This document shows positions 7,463 to 15,036 of a stretch of DNA of 16,311 nt, piece after piece (the first letter of the stretch is position 1; every line of letters starts with the position of its first letter). The stretch covers positions 1 to 16,311 of the forward strand of contig JBNJCX010000037.1 in assembly GCA_051744365.1 (NCBI GenBank). The letters are read 5' to 3'. The notes under the pieces are model-generated. The model saw only the letters and a list, made by a program, of their open reading frames with translations, was not told the DNA's origin and made no database searches. The DNA is from Gudongella sp051744365. Lineage in GTDB: Bacteria; Bacillota; Clostridia; Tissierellales; Tissierellaceae. The position numbers were made by a program, and so were the translations under genes.

Positions 7463-8233
7463 TTACTCGTTGATTTCATTAACTGCCGATTTCACTGAGT
7501 TTATCAGGAAACCAGCATCCATGCCAACAGCGACGCCCTGGAAGCCTTGCTGGAACATATCCTTTGCTGAATTAACATCTGGTGAGAATGTAAAGCAGTA
7601 CTTATTGTTTTCCTTGGCGGCATCAAGAATTCTCAGGAGTGCATTTTTGAATTTCGGTTCCTCAAACTCTGCCGGTATACCCAGTGCAATTGACAGGTCA
7701 AATGGTCCGACAAATATTCCATCCACACCATCCAGTGCCATAATCTCCTCAATGTTTTCAAGGCATCCCATGGTCTCACACTGAGGTATCAGAAGAGTTT
7801 CCCGGTTGCAGGTTTCGAAGTACCCGTGAAGATCCTTGGCAAATTCCTTTTGACCATAGCCAGCTGGTCTTGCCATAAAATATCCTCTTTTTCCTATGGG
7901 GGTGTACTTTGCCCACTCCACAAGGTTTCTTACCTCTTCTACGGTTTCAACACATGGAACAATTAATCCTTTGGCTCCGATGTCCAGGTTCCTGAGTATG
8001 GAAGGCCTTGAAATATCACTTACCCTGACCAGCGTAGTCAATCCAACAACTTCTGCAGCCCTCGTAAAGTTCATTGTACTCTCAATACCAAAGGGCCCGT
8101 GTTCAGTGTCTACAATAATAAAATCAAGACCTGTATAGCCGAGACTCTCAACAACCTCTTCACTTCCCAGTTCAAAGAAAGTTCCTATTATCTTGTTTCC
8201 TTCATCAAGCTTCTTTTTCATCATATTCAACAA
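7463..8233 (-). CDS. HpcH/HpaI-type aldolase/citrate lyase family protein
   Basis: A class II pyruvate-type aldolase of the HpcH/HpaI family, which cleaves or joins 2-keto-3-deoxy acids and pyruvate with a metal ion. Numbering from the upstream ATG, the residues matching HpaI are His49 (VDTEHGPF), Arg74 (LVRVSD), Glu157 (PQCETM) and Asp183 (GPFDLSIALG). The full length of about 256-260 residues is standard. An in-frame ATG lies at 8245-8243, but the AAAGG site abuts it directly. AAGGATGGTG lies about six bases before a TTG at 8233-8231, so I chose that start (TTG 8230 is also possible). The physiological substrate cannot be read from the sequence; no aromatic-degradation or sugar-acid genes are nearby. 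It is divergent from an MBL-fold gene. Confidence 0.88.
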   Translation of the reverse strand: MLNMMKKKLDEGNKIIGTFFELGSEEVVESLGYTGLDFIIVDTEHGPFGIESTMNFTRAAEVVGLTTLVRVSDISRPSILRNLDIGAKGLIVPCVETVEEVRNLVEWAKYTPIGKRGYFMARPAGYGQKEFAKDLHGYFETCNRETLLIPQCETMGCLENIEEIMALDGVDGIFVGPFDLSIALGIPAEFEEPKFKNALLRILDAAKENNKYCFTFSPDVNSAKDMFQQGFQGVAVGMDAGFLINSVKSAVNEINE

Positions 8234-8259
8234 TATAATCACCATCCTTTTATATAATT

Positions 8260-8288
8260 ACTTTACTGTTATCGAGTGTAAAAGTCAA
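8260..8288 (-). promoter_or_regulatory. Promoter of the HpcH/HpaI aldolase gene
   Basis: On the minus strand TTGACT (8288-8283, five of six to consensus) is followed after exactly 17 bases by TAAAGT (8265-8260, four of six). The predicted transcript start is near 8253. This would leave only about 8 nt before the ATG at 8245 but about 20 nt before TTG 8233, which agrees with the TTG start. Confidence 0.6.
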
Positions 8289-8349
8289 TATATGGCATTA
8301 GTCTGGAATGTTTTTGGGTAATAATTGGACAGGGAAAGGAGTGATCCAA

Positions 8350-9171
8350 TTGTTGATAAAGACATTGCTTGAAAATCGTTCAATTTCGGAGGACTATGAA
8401 ACAGAACACGGACTGAGTCTCTACATAGAGACCGACAAGAGAAAGATACTTTTTGATGCAGGAGCAACGGATATATTTCTGCGAAATGCCGAGAAGATGG
8501 GGGTAGACCTGGAGGATGTTGATATGATGATACTCTCCCATGGACATTACGATCATGGAGGGGGTATAAAATCCTTTATGGAGAAGAACAAGAAGGCTCT
8601 TATCTATATCCATAAGGAAGCCTTTCGGGACCATGGCTCAATCAAGGAAGAGGGGATAAAGGATGCAGGCATTGATAAATCTCTAATGGACAGCGATAGG
8701 GTTAGATTGGTGGAAGAGGACCTTTATTTTGACAAGGATCTTGTTCTGTTTTCACACATCAAGGCGAGTGAAATGTTACCAAGAGGAAATGACAGACTGC
8801 TGATGAGAAAAGATGGAGATTGGGAGAAGGATGATTTTCATCATGAGCAGAATCTTCTCCTGAAGGAAGGAGAGAAAAGAGTTTTGGTTGTGGGCTGTTC
8901 ACATAGGGGAATTGTAAATATCCTAGATCAATGTGAAAAGCATCTTGACAGACCTTTGACTGTTGCACTCGGAGGCTTTCATCTGTATGACCTGGAGAAG
9001 GACAATGCAGAGGATATGGAGTTCCTCAAAAAGGTAACAGAAAAGCTCTTGGAAAATGGTGCAACATATTATACCGGTCACTGTACTGGATATGATCAGT
9101 ATGAAAAGATGAAGGAAATCATGGGAGAGAAGATGAATTATCTTGCAACAGGTACAATAATTGAAATATAA
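8350..9171 (+). CDS. MBL-fold metallo-hydrolase (dihydropterin-ribofuranosylaminobenzene phosphate synthase-like)
   Basis: A 273-residue metallo-beta-lactamase-fold enzyme. The metal motif is HGHYDH at 64-69 (SHGHYDHGGG), followed by HHEQNLLL (164-171), VVGCSHRGIVNIL (180-192), a late GGFHLYD (208-214) and TGHCTG (242-247). This pattern places it in the group named after a 7,8-dihydropterin-6-methyl-4-(beta-D-ribofuranosyl)aminobenzene-phosphate synthase of methanogens. Bacterial members have no settled function, and the bacterium suggested here would not be expected to make methanopterin. The opening IKTLLENRSIS and EHGLSLYIE is typical. AAAGGAG ends eight bases before TTG 8350, so I start there; TTG 8353, GTG 8341 and ATG 8308 are in-frame alternatives. 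It ends at a strong hairpin terminator. Confidence 0.85.
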   Translation: MLIKTLLENRSISEDYETEHGLSLYIETDKRKILFDAGATDIFLRNAEKMGVDLEDVDMMILSHGHYDHGGGIKSFMEKNKKALIYIHKEAFRDHGSIKEEGIKDAGIDKSLMDSDRVRLVEEDLYFDKDLVLFSHIKASEMLPRGNDRLLMRKDGDWEKDDFHHEQNLLLKEGEKRVLVVGCSHRGIVNILDQCEKHLDRPLTVALGGFHLYDLEKDNAEDMEFLKKVTEKLLENGATYYTGHCTGYDQYEKMKEIMGEKMNYLATGTIIEI

Positions 9172-9172
9172 G

Positions 9173-9204
9173 AAAATCCATGGCACAATTGCCATGGATT
9201 TTTA
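9173..9204 (+). terminator. Intrinsic terminator after the MBL-fold gene
   Basis: A 13-bp stem, including TCCATGGCA (9177-9185) paired with TGCCATGGA (9190-9198) and flanking AAAA/TTTT, closes a 4-nt loop and runs into five Ts. It starts two bases after the stop codon. Confidence 0.9.
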
Positions 9205-9317
9205 TGCAATTGCGAGATCGAAATTTGCATTAATTACAAAAACATAGTGAATTATAACGGATAATCGAGTATAATTGATATGTAGAGTGACAAAATATAT
9301 TGAGAATGAGGGATGTT

Positions 9318-10310
9318 ATGTCAAGGGAAAAGGAACGGATATATGGCTGCCTGCTAGGCGGTGCCATCGGCGATGCGCTGGGTTATCCAGTGGAATTCAT
9401 GAGAAATGATGAAATTATAGATGAATACGGCCATGGCGGATTGACGGATCTTGTACAGGACCAGAAAAACAAGGCCATTATCACAGACGATACCCAGATG
9501 ACGCTTTTCACTGCAGAGGGAATATTGCTTACATTTGACAAGGAAAAGCTGGTGGACAATATATACCTTGCATATCTCAGGTGGCTTGCCACTCAGGGCT
9601 ATAATATCCCAGTAGTCGAGGAAGGATGGCTTGTAAATGATGACCGACTTCATCAGAGAAGGGCTCCAGGCAATACCTGTATATCTGCTCTGCAAAGTGG
9701 AAGGATGGGGACTGCGGAAGACCCTATCAACAGCAGCAAGGGCTGTGGCGGAGTAATGAGGGTGGCTCCTATAGGAATACTGTGTACCCCTGATGATGCC
9801 TTTGACTTTGGAATAAAATCTGCAGCAATTACCCATGGTCATCCAGAAGGTTATTATTCGGCAGGTGCATTTGCAAGGATCATCTCACTTCTTATGAACA
9901 GTCACAGTCTCCAAGAGGCAGTTGAGGATACAATGGAATACCTTGAAACTCATAATGGAAAGGGCGAGACTGTTAAATTACTTAAAAAAGCATTTGATCT
10001 CAGCAAAGAGAATAATGAACCCCTCCATGATATTAAGAGTCTCGGTGAAGGCTGGGTCGGGGAAGAAGCACTGGGCATAAGCGTATACTGTGCCCTGCGA
10101 TTTAAAGATGATTTCAGGGCAGCTTTAGTGGCTGCGATAAATCATGACGGAGACTCTGACAGCACAGGGGCAATAACAGGAAACATCCTGGGTGCCTTGC
10201 TGGGCTCCGATGGGATACCTGAGGAATGGGTCAACAAGATCGAGTTGATTGACAAGATAAATATGATTTCAGACAGGCTTTATTACAAGCACCAACTGTA
10301 CTACGATTAA
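9318..10310 (+). CDS. ADP-ribosylglycohydrolase family protein
   Basis: A 330-residue member of the ADP-ribosylhydrolase (ARH/DraG) family, which removes ADP-ribose from proteins or small molecules using two magnesium ions. The motifs are complete: GCLLGGAIGDALGYP near 10-24, the metal-binding TDDTQMT at 57-63, GCGGVMRVAPIG at 142-153, and HDGDSDSTGAITGN at 276-289 with the second set of metal aspartates. The ATG at 9318 has GAGGG five bases upstream and gives the start MSREKERIYG; in-frame ATG 9306 and TTG 9300 are less well placed. No ADP-ribosyltransferase or nitrogen-regulation gene is adjacent, so the DraG role in nitrogenase control is not supported here. It is a single-gene unit with a terminator at 10332-10374. 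A TATAAT at 9270-9275 may be its -10, but no good -35 was found. Confidence 0.9.
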   Translation: MSREKERIYGCLLGGAIGDALGYPVEFMRNDEIIDEYGHGGLTDLVQDQKNKAIITDDTQMTLFTAEGILLTFDKEKLVDNIYLAYLRWLATQGYNIPVVEEGWLVNDDRLHQRRAPGNTCISALQSGRMGTAEDPINSSKGCGGVMRVAPIGILCTPDDAFDFGIKSAAITHGHPEGYYSAGAFARIISLLMNSHSLQEAVEDTMEYLETHNGKGETVKLLKKAFDLSKENNEPLHDIKSLGEGWVGEEALGISVYCALRFKDDFRAALVAAINHDGDSDSTGAITGNILGALLGSDGIPEEWVNKIELIDKINMISDRLYYKHQLYYD

Positions 10311-10331
10311 CAAGTTAATACCTACCAATTA

Positions 10332-10374
10332 AATTTCCCCTGCAAGGAGAATCTTCCCTTTTGCAGGGGAAATT
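10332..10374 (+). terminator. Intrinsic terminator after the ADP-ribosylglycohydrolase gene
   Basis: A perfect 14-bp inverted repeat pairs AATTTCCCCTGCAA (10332-10345) with 10361-10374. The 15-nt loop can itself fold partly (GGAGA with TCTTCC). It lies 21 bases past the stop codon; the trailing T-run is poor, but stem length and position make termination likely. Confidence 0.8.
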
Positions 10375-10398
10375 ATTATGCATTTGTTAAATTTCAAT

Positions 10399-10427
10399 TA
10401 TACACTTGCCTAAAGTTGAGGTATAAT
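10399..10427 (+). promoter_or_regulatory. Probable promoter of purL
   Basis: A perfect -10 TATAAT is at 10422-10427, with TATACA (10399-10404, four of six to the -35 consensus) 17 bases upstream. Transcription would start near 10434, leaving a leader of about 38 nt. That is too short for a purine riboswitch, and none was seen. Confidence 0.55.
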
Positions 10428-10454
10428 CTAAGATTAATATAAGAATAAATATTT

Positions 10455-10474
10455 AAAAGGCGGTGGTTGTCATT
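10455..10474 (+). promoter_or_regulatory. Ribosome binding site and probable AUU start of purL
   Basis: AAAAGGCGGTG (10455-10465) closely resembles the full Shine-Dalgarno AAAGGAGGTG. The first in-frame codon at normal distance (six bases) is ATT 10472-10474. No ATG, GTG or TTG stands at a better place, and the next in-frame ATG is about residue 23, beyond conserved sequence. Confidence 0.6.
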
Positions 10475-13400
10475 TCCGAAATTAAAAGAGTTTATGTAGA
10501 AAAAAGAAAAGGCTTTGATGTGGAAGCCATGCATATGCTTCATGAAATCAAAGAATCCCTGGGGATTGAGGGATTGGATTCAGTAAGGATTCTGAACAGA
10601 TATGACTTTACTTGCAAAGATAGGGAAAGCTTTGTAGAAATAGTCAATAAAATACTTTCAGAACCAAACGTGGACCTGGTGCATAAAACAGATTTACCTG
10701 AATATAAAGGAAGGGCACTGGCGGTCGAATTCCTCCCAGGTCAGTACGACCAGAGAGCAGATTCTGCAGTTCAATGCATACAGATACTTCTGGGGGATAT
10801 GGATGCCAAGGTTAAATCTGCAAAGACGTTTTTACTTGAAGGAAGTATTTCAGATGGGGATTTCAAGAAGGTTAAGGACTACTTAATCAACCCCGTGGAT
10901 TCAAGGGAAGCATCTCCTGAAATACCTGAAACCCTTGAGGATCAAGTGATAGACCCTGAGGATATTATGGTCCATGAGGGATTTGTAGACTACTCCCACA
11001 ATGAACTGGAGGCCTTCAGAAAGGAAATGGGCTTTGCCATGAGCTTTGAGGACATTTCCCTAATAAGGGACTACTTTAAAAATGATGAAGAGAGAAACCC
11101 AACCGAAACGGAATTGAAGGTAATTGACACCTACTGGTCAGACCATTGCAGGCACACTACGTTTTTCACTGAAATTGAAGATATTAAAATCCAGGAGGGT
11201 AAATACCAGGATGTATTTCAGGGTGCCCTTGATAGATACCTGGTTTCAAGAGAAGAGACAGGAGTAAGAAAACCTGTAAGCCTTATGGATCTTGCCACAA
11301 TCAATGCAAGGGAGAGCAGAAAAAAGGGTATGCTTGAGAACCTGGACATATCAGATGAGATCAATGCCTGCAGCATTGAAATCGATGTTGATATAGATGG
11401 TAAGGATGAAAAATGGCTCTTGATGTTCAAGAACGAAACCCACAACCACCCCACTGAAATCGAACCCTTTGGTGGGGCAGCAACCTGCCTTGGAGGCGCA
11501 ATAAGGGATCCCCTTTCAGGAAGAAGCTATGTATATCAGGCAATGAGGGTCACAGGCAGTGGAGACCCAAGAACTCCCATGGACCATACCATACCTGGCA
11601 AGCTACCTCAGAGAAAGATAACAAGGGAGGCAGCCAGGGGATACAGTTCATATGGAAACCAGATAGGACTTGCAACTGGACAGGTCACAGAAATCTATCA
11701 TGAAGGATATGTAGCAAAGAGAATGGAGGTTGGAGCTGTAATAGCTGCAGTGCCCAAGTCAAATGTTGTAAGAATCGCTCCACAGCAAGGTGATATTGTA
11801 CTTCTTGTCGGAGGAAAGACTGGAAGGGATGGAATCGGCGGAGCAACCGGATCATCCAAATCCCATACTGAGGAATCACTGGAGACATCCGGAGCAGAGG
11901 TCCAGAAGGGAAATGCACCTGAGGAGAGAAAAATTCAGAGACTGTTCAGAAAGCCGGAGCTGGCCAAGCTGATCAAGAAGTGCAATGACTTCGGGGCGGG
12001 GGGAGTTTCCGTGGCAATAGGTGAGCTTGCTGACAGCATAACAATAGACCTTGATGCAATACCTAAAAAGTACGAGGGCCTAAACGGTACAGAGTTGGCC
12101 ATATCAGAATCCCAGGAGAGAATGGCAGTTGTAATAGCGCCTGATGACCTCCAGAGGTTCAAGGAGCTGGGACATGAGGAGAACCTGGAAGTCACAAAGG
12201 TGGCTGAGATAACAGACACTGGGAGACTGGTTATGAACTGGAAAAAGAACTGTATCCTGGACATAAAGAGAAGCTTCCTCGATACAAATGGGGCGAGACA
12301 ATTTACAAAGGTAGTCCTTAAGAGTCCTTCAGAAAAAGAAGAAAAGGAATTTTCATACAGCTCCCTTGAAGAGGGATTGAAGGAGACGCTGTCAGACCTT
12401 AATGTTTGTTCCCAGAAGGGAATGAATGCAATGTTTGACAATACAGTAGGGGCAGCTACAGTGCTTATGCCTGAAGGTGGAAAGCATAGACTTACACCAA
12501 TTGAGGGCATGTCGGCAAAGATACCGGTGCTGGAGGGTGACACAACTACCTGCAGCCTTATGACCTTCGGCTACGACCCTGAGATATGTCAGTGGAGTCC
12601 CTATCACGGAGGAGTGTATTCAGTGCTTCAGGCAATATCAAAGCTTGTTGCAATGGGAGGAGATTACACAAAGGCCAGACTGAGCATGCAGGAGTACTTT
12701 GAGAAGCTGGAGAATGATCCGGAAAAATGGGGCAAGCCATTCAGTGCACTGCTTGGGGCATATACAGCACAGTCAGAGCTTGGTATTGCAGCAATAGGAG
12801 GAAAGGATTCCATGTCCGGAACCTTTAATGACCTATCTGTACCTCCGACAATAATTACATTTGCAGTTGCAACTGACAAGACAAACAATATCCTGTCACC
12901 GGAGTTCAAGCGGGAGAACTCAGTGGTATATCTTGCTGAAATCAGACCAGATGAAAATAGACTTCCAGACTTTGATGAAGTAAGAAAAACCTATGGAGAT
13001 TTGAAGAAGCTTGTAGATGCGGGTGTTGTTCTTTCAGCAAAAACAGTTTCCAATGGTGGAATTGCAGCTGCCATAAGCAAAATGAGCTTTGGAAACAAGA
13101 TAGGCTTCAATTTTGACAGTGAAATGACCGGAAAAGACCTTTACGGAAAGAAGATAGGAAGCATCATTCTTGAAGTATCCAAGGATGATGTGGACAAGAT
13201 TCCTGAATATATGAAGAAAATTGGAAATACAATAGATGAACAGAAGCTCGTAATGGGTGAGGGGTCAGTCGGTATAGATGGGCTGATTAATACATGGTTA
13301 AATACTCTTGAAGGAATATTCCCCATAAAGCTTGATGTGGATGAAGAGATTGAGAACCTCGAGAGCAAAGCAACACCTAAACCGTATAGCGGATTGAAAA

Positions 13401-14203
13401 TTGCCAGACCAAGGATATTTATACCAGTATTCCCTGGCACAAACAGCGAATACGACTCCAAAAGGGCCTTCAAGAAGGCCGGAGGGATTGTTTCAAGCAC
13501 TGTTTTCAGAAACCAGTCGTCACAGGACATAGATGATTCCCTTAAGGAATGGGCAGATGAGATATCAAGGAGCCAGATTCTGATGATACCTGGAGGTTTC
13601 AGTGCAGGAGATGAGCCTGACGGATCAGGAAAATTCATAGCTACAATATTCAGAAACCCCTACCTGTCAGAGGCAGTAATGGAACTTTTAAAGAACAGGG
13701 ATGGACTGGTACTTGGAATATGCAATGGATTTCAGGCACTGATAAAGCTGGGGCTTCTTCCTGACGGAGAGATCAGCACAATCCATGAGAACTCACCAAC
13801 CATTACATTCAACAGGATTGGCAGACATATTTCACAGCTTCAGCCTACAAGAATAGTATCCAAGCTGTCACCGTGGTTTGCGAATACACAGGTGGGAGAA
13901 ATATACACAATGCCGCTGTCCCACGGAGAGGGAAGATTTGTTGCAGAAGAGGACGTTCTGAAAAGACTGATCCAGAACGGACAGATCGCATCCCAGTACG
14001 TGGACCTTGATGGCAATGCGACCTACGATGGAGCCTTCAACCCCAACGGATCACTGATGGCTGTGGAAGCACTTACAAGTCCTGACGGAAGGGTTCTTGG
14101 TAAGATGGGTCACTCAGAAAGAATAGCAGATGATATTTACAGAAATATCCCCGGTGAAAAGAATCAAAGAATATTCCGGGCCGGTATTGATTACTTCAGA
14201 TAG
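10472..14203 (+). CDS. purL: Phosphoribosylformylglycinamidine synthase, large single-chain form
   Basis: This ATP-dependent enzyme of purine synthesis converts FGAR and glutamine to FGAM. Here it is one chain of about 1243 residues. Counting from GTG 10463, landmarks are the linker motif YWSDHCRHTTF (224-234), FKNETHNHPTEIEPFGGAAT (322-341), the nucleotide-binding GKTGRDGIGGATGSS (451-465), FGAGGVSVAIGELAD (510-524), GGKDSMSG, VSNGGIAAAISKMSFG, and a C-terminal class I glutaminase domain from about 980. The glutaminase triad is visible: Cys1087 (GICNGFQ), His1217 and Glu1219 (GHSER). The start is unusual. AAAGGCGGTG lies over GTG 10463, and the codon at proper distance is ATT 10472, giving MSEIKRVYVEK. 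GTG 10463 remains possible but has its ribosome site only two bases away. It has its own promoter and a 21-bp terminator hairpin; no other pur gene is adjacent. Confidence 0.93.
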   Translation: MSEIKRVYVEKRKGFDVEAMHMLHEIKESLGIEGLDSVRILNRYDFTCKDRESFVEIVNKILSEPNVDLVHKTDLPEYKGRALAVEFLPGQYDQRADSAVQCIQILLGDMDAKVKSAKTFLLEGSISDGDFKKVKDYLINPVDSREASPEIPETLEDQVIDPEDIMVHEGFVDYSHNELEAFRKEMGFAMSFEDISLIRDYFKNDEERNPTETELKVIDTYWSDHCRHTTFFTEIEDIKIQEGKYQDVFQGALDRYLVSREETGVRKPVSLMDLATINARESRKKGMLENLDISDEINACSIEIDVDIDGKDEKWLLMFKNETHNHPTEIEPFGGAATCLGGAIRDPLSGRSYVYQAMRVTGSGDPRTPMDHTIPGKLPQRKITREAARGYSSYGNQIGLATGQVTEIYHEGYVAKRMEVGAVIAAVPKSNVVRIAPQQGDIVLLVGGKTGRDGIGGATGSSKSHTEESLETSGAEVQKGNAPEERKIQRLFRKPELAKLIKKCNDFGAGGVSVAIGELADSITIDLDAIPKKYEGLNGTELAISESQERMAVVIAPDDLQRFKELGHEENLEVTKVAEITDTGRLVMNWKKNCILDIKRSFLDTNGARQFTKVVLKSPSEKEEKEFSYSSLEEGLKETLSDLNVCSQKGMNAMFDNTVGAATVLMPEGGKHRLTPIEGMSAKIPVLEGDTTTCSLMTFGYDPEICQWSPYHGGVYSVLQAISKLVAMGGDYTKARLSMQEYFEKLENDPEKWGKPFSALLGAYTAQSELGIAAIGGKDSMSGTFNDLSVPPTIITFAVATDKTNNILSPEFKRENSVVYLAEIRPDENRLPDFDEVRKTYGDLKKLVDAGVVLSAKTVSNGGIAAAISKMSFGNKIGFNFDSEMTGKDLYGKKIGSIILEVSKDDVDKIPEYMKKIGNTIDEQKLVMGEGSVGIDGLINTWLNTLEGIFPIKLDVDEEIENLESKATPKPYSGLKIARPRIFIPVFPGTNSEYDSKRAFKKAGGIVSSTVFRNQSSQDIDDSLKEWADEISRSQILMIPGGFSAGDEPDGSGKFIATIFRNPYLSEAVMELLKNRDGLVLGICNGFQALIKLGLLPDGEISTIHENSPTITFNRIGRHISQLQPTRIVSKLSPWFANTQVGEIYTMPLSHGEGRFVAEEDVLKRLIQNGQIASQYVDLDGNATYDGAFNPNGSLMAVEALTSPDGRVLGKMGHSERIADDIYRNIPGEKNQRIFRAGIDYFR

Positions 14204-14211
14204 AATAACAG

Positions 14212-14257
14212 AATTAATAGGGGATAGCTTGGGAAACCAAGCTATCCCCTATTAATT
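14212..14257. terminator. Perfect 21-bp hairpin, bidirectional terminator
   Basis: A flawless 21-bp inverted repeat pairs 14212-14232 with 14237-14257 around a GAAA tetraloop. It begins nine bases after the purL stop and ends two bases before the stop of the convergent esterase gene, so it can serve both. T-runs are short and interrupted on both sides. Confidence 0.85.
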
Positions 14258-14259
14258 TA

Positions 14260-15009
14260 TCAAAGTCTGTCCTGATCCTTCAATTCCCTAAGGAAATAGG
14301 GCATCTGGATTCTCCACCATGGCCAATCATGGTTAACATCCTTACCCCAGTAATCTACCCATGCGGGGACATCCTTGCTTTTTAGGATCTCTTCCATTGC
14401 CTTGGTATCCCTGATGGAATCCTCTTCCCAGTTGCCTTGACCTGTGCAGATTATAATATTGCCGTTTCTGTAAGCTTCAAGATATCTTTCATCTTCCAGA
14501 TTTCTCAGATAATCCACCGGTGAATTAAGATATACTTCAGAATCTGAGACATCACCTAAAAAGAATCTGGCATCGTAGATGCCGCTTAAAGCAATCAGGG
14601 TGTCAAACACATCAGGATGCCTGAAATAGAAGTTTGCACTGTGATAGGCTCCCATGCTGCAGCCCGTGGCAATCATAGGTCCGTCCCATCCGCTATGTTC
14701 CTTTACAAAGGGAACAAACTCATCAATTATATGGGAGTCATATTCGTTGTGACGCCTTGCCATATCACTCGGCCATGAGCCTTTCTTAAGCCAGGACTCA
14801 CTGTCGACGCTTTCAATAGTATAGAACCTTACAAAGCCTGCTTCAATAAATCTCTGACAGGCATTGATCATGCCGAAGTCCTCATACTCGTAGAAACTTC
14901 CTCCTGCAGAAGGGAAGACAATAATGGGTTTACCTGCGTGTCCGTAGCTTTTAAAAGGCATTACCTTGCCTAGTTTTTCGCTGTAGAATTCATGATATTC
15001 AATATTCAT
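14260..15009 (-). CDS. Esterase family alpha/beta hydrolase
   Basis: A 249-residue alpha/beta hydrolase of the putative esterase (esterase D-like, PF00756-type) family. The nucleophile elbow GCSMG is at 116-120 with Ser118, and the likely catalytic histidine is His227 in VNHDWPWW; the acid may be in the GNWEED segment (192-197) or nearby. The oxyanion-region strand IIVFPSAGGSFYEYED is at 29-44. No signal peptide is visible, so it should act inside the cell. The ATG at 15009 is preceded by GGGAGG about seven bases upstream; an ATG at 15024 would lie upstream of that site and is less likely. It follows the ATP-grasp gene by 27 nt, so the two are probably co-transcribed. The natural ester or amide substrate is unknown; the pairing suggests it acts on, or releases, a product of the ligase. 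Confidence 0.82.
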   Translation of the reverse strand: MNIEYHEFYSEKLGKVMPFKSYGHAGKPIIVFPSAGGSFYEYEDFGMINACQRFIEAGFVRFYTIESVDSESWLKKGSWPSDMARRHNEYDSHIIDEFVPFVKEHSGWDGPMIATGCSMGAYHSANFYFRHPDVFDTLIALSGIYDARFFLGDVSDSEVYLNSPVDYLRNLEDERYLEAYRNGNIIICTGQGNWEEDSIRDTKAMEEILKSKDVPAWVDYWGKDVNHDWPWWRIQMPYFLRELKDQDRL

Positions 15010-15036
15010 AACGAAACCTCCCAATAGTAGGTGAAA

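Noticed and set aside
10311..10471. Purine riboswitch upstream of purL
   Set aside because: The predicted leader is about 38 nt and lacks the three-way junction features; the only strong hairpin here is the terminator of the preceding gene.
11935..12543. 202-codon open frame on the minus strand inside purL
   Set aside because: It is fully covered by the well-conserved purL frame, has no ribosome site or known motif, and has the serine/leucine-rich make-up of an antisense shadow. The same applies to minus frames at 13141-13638 and 9354-9842.
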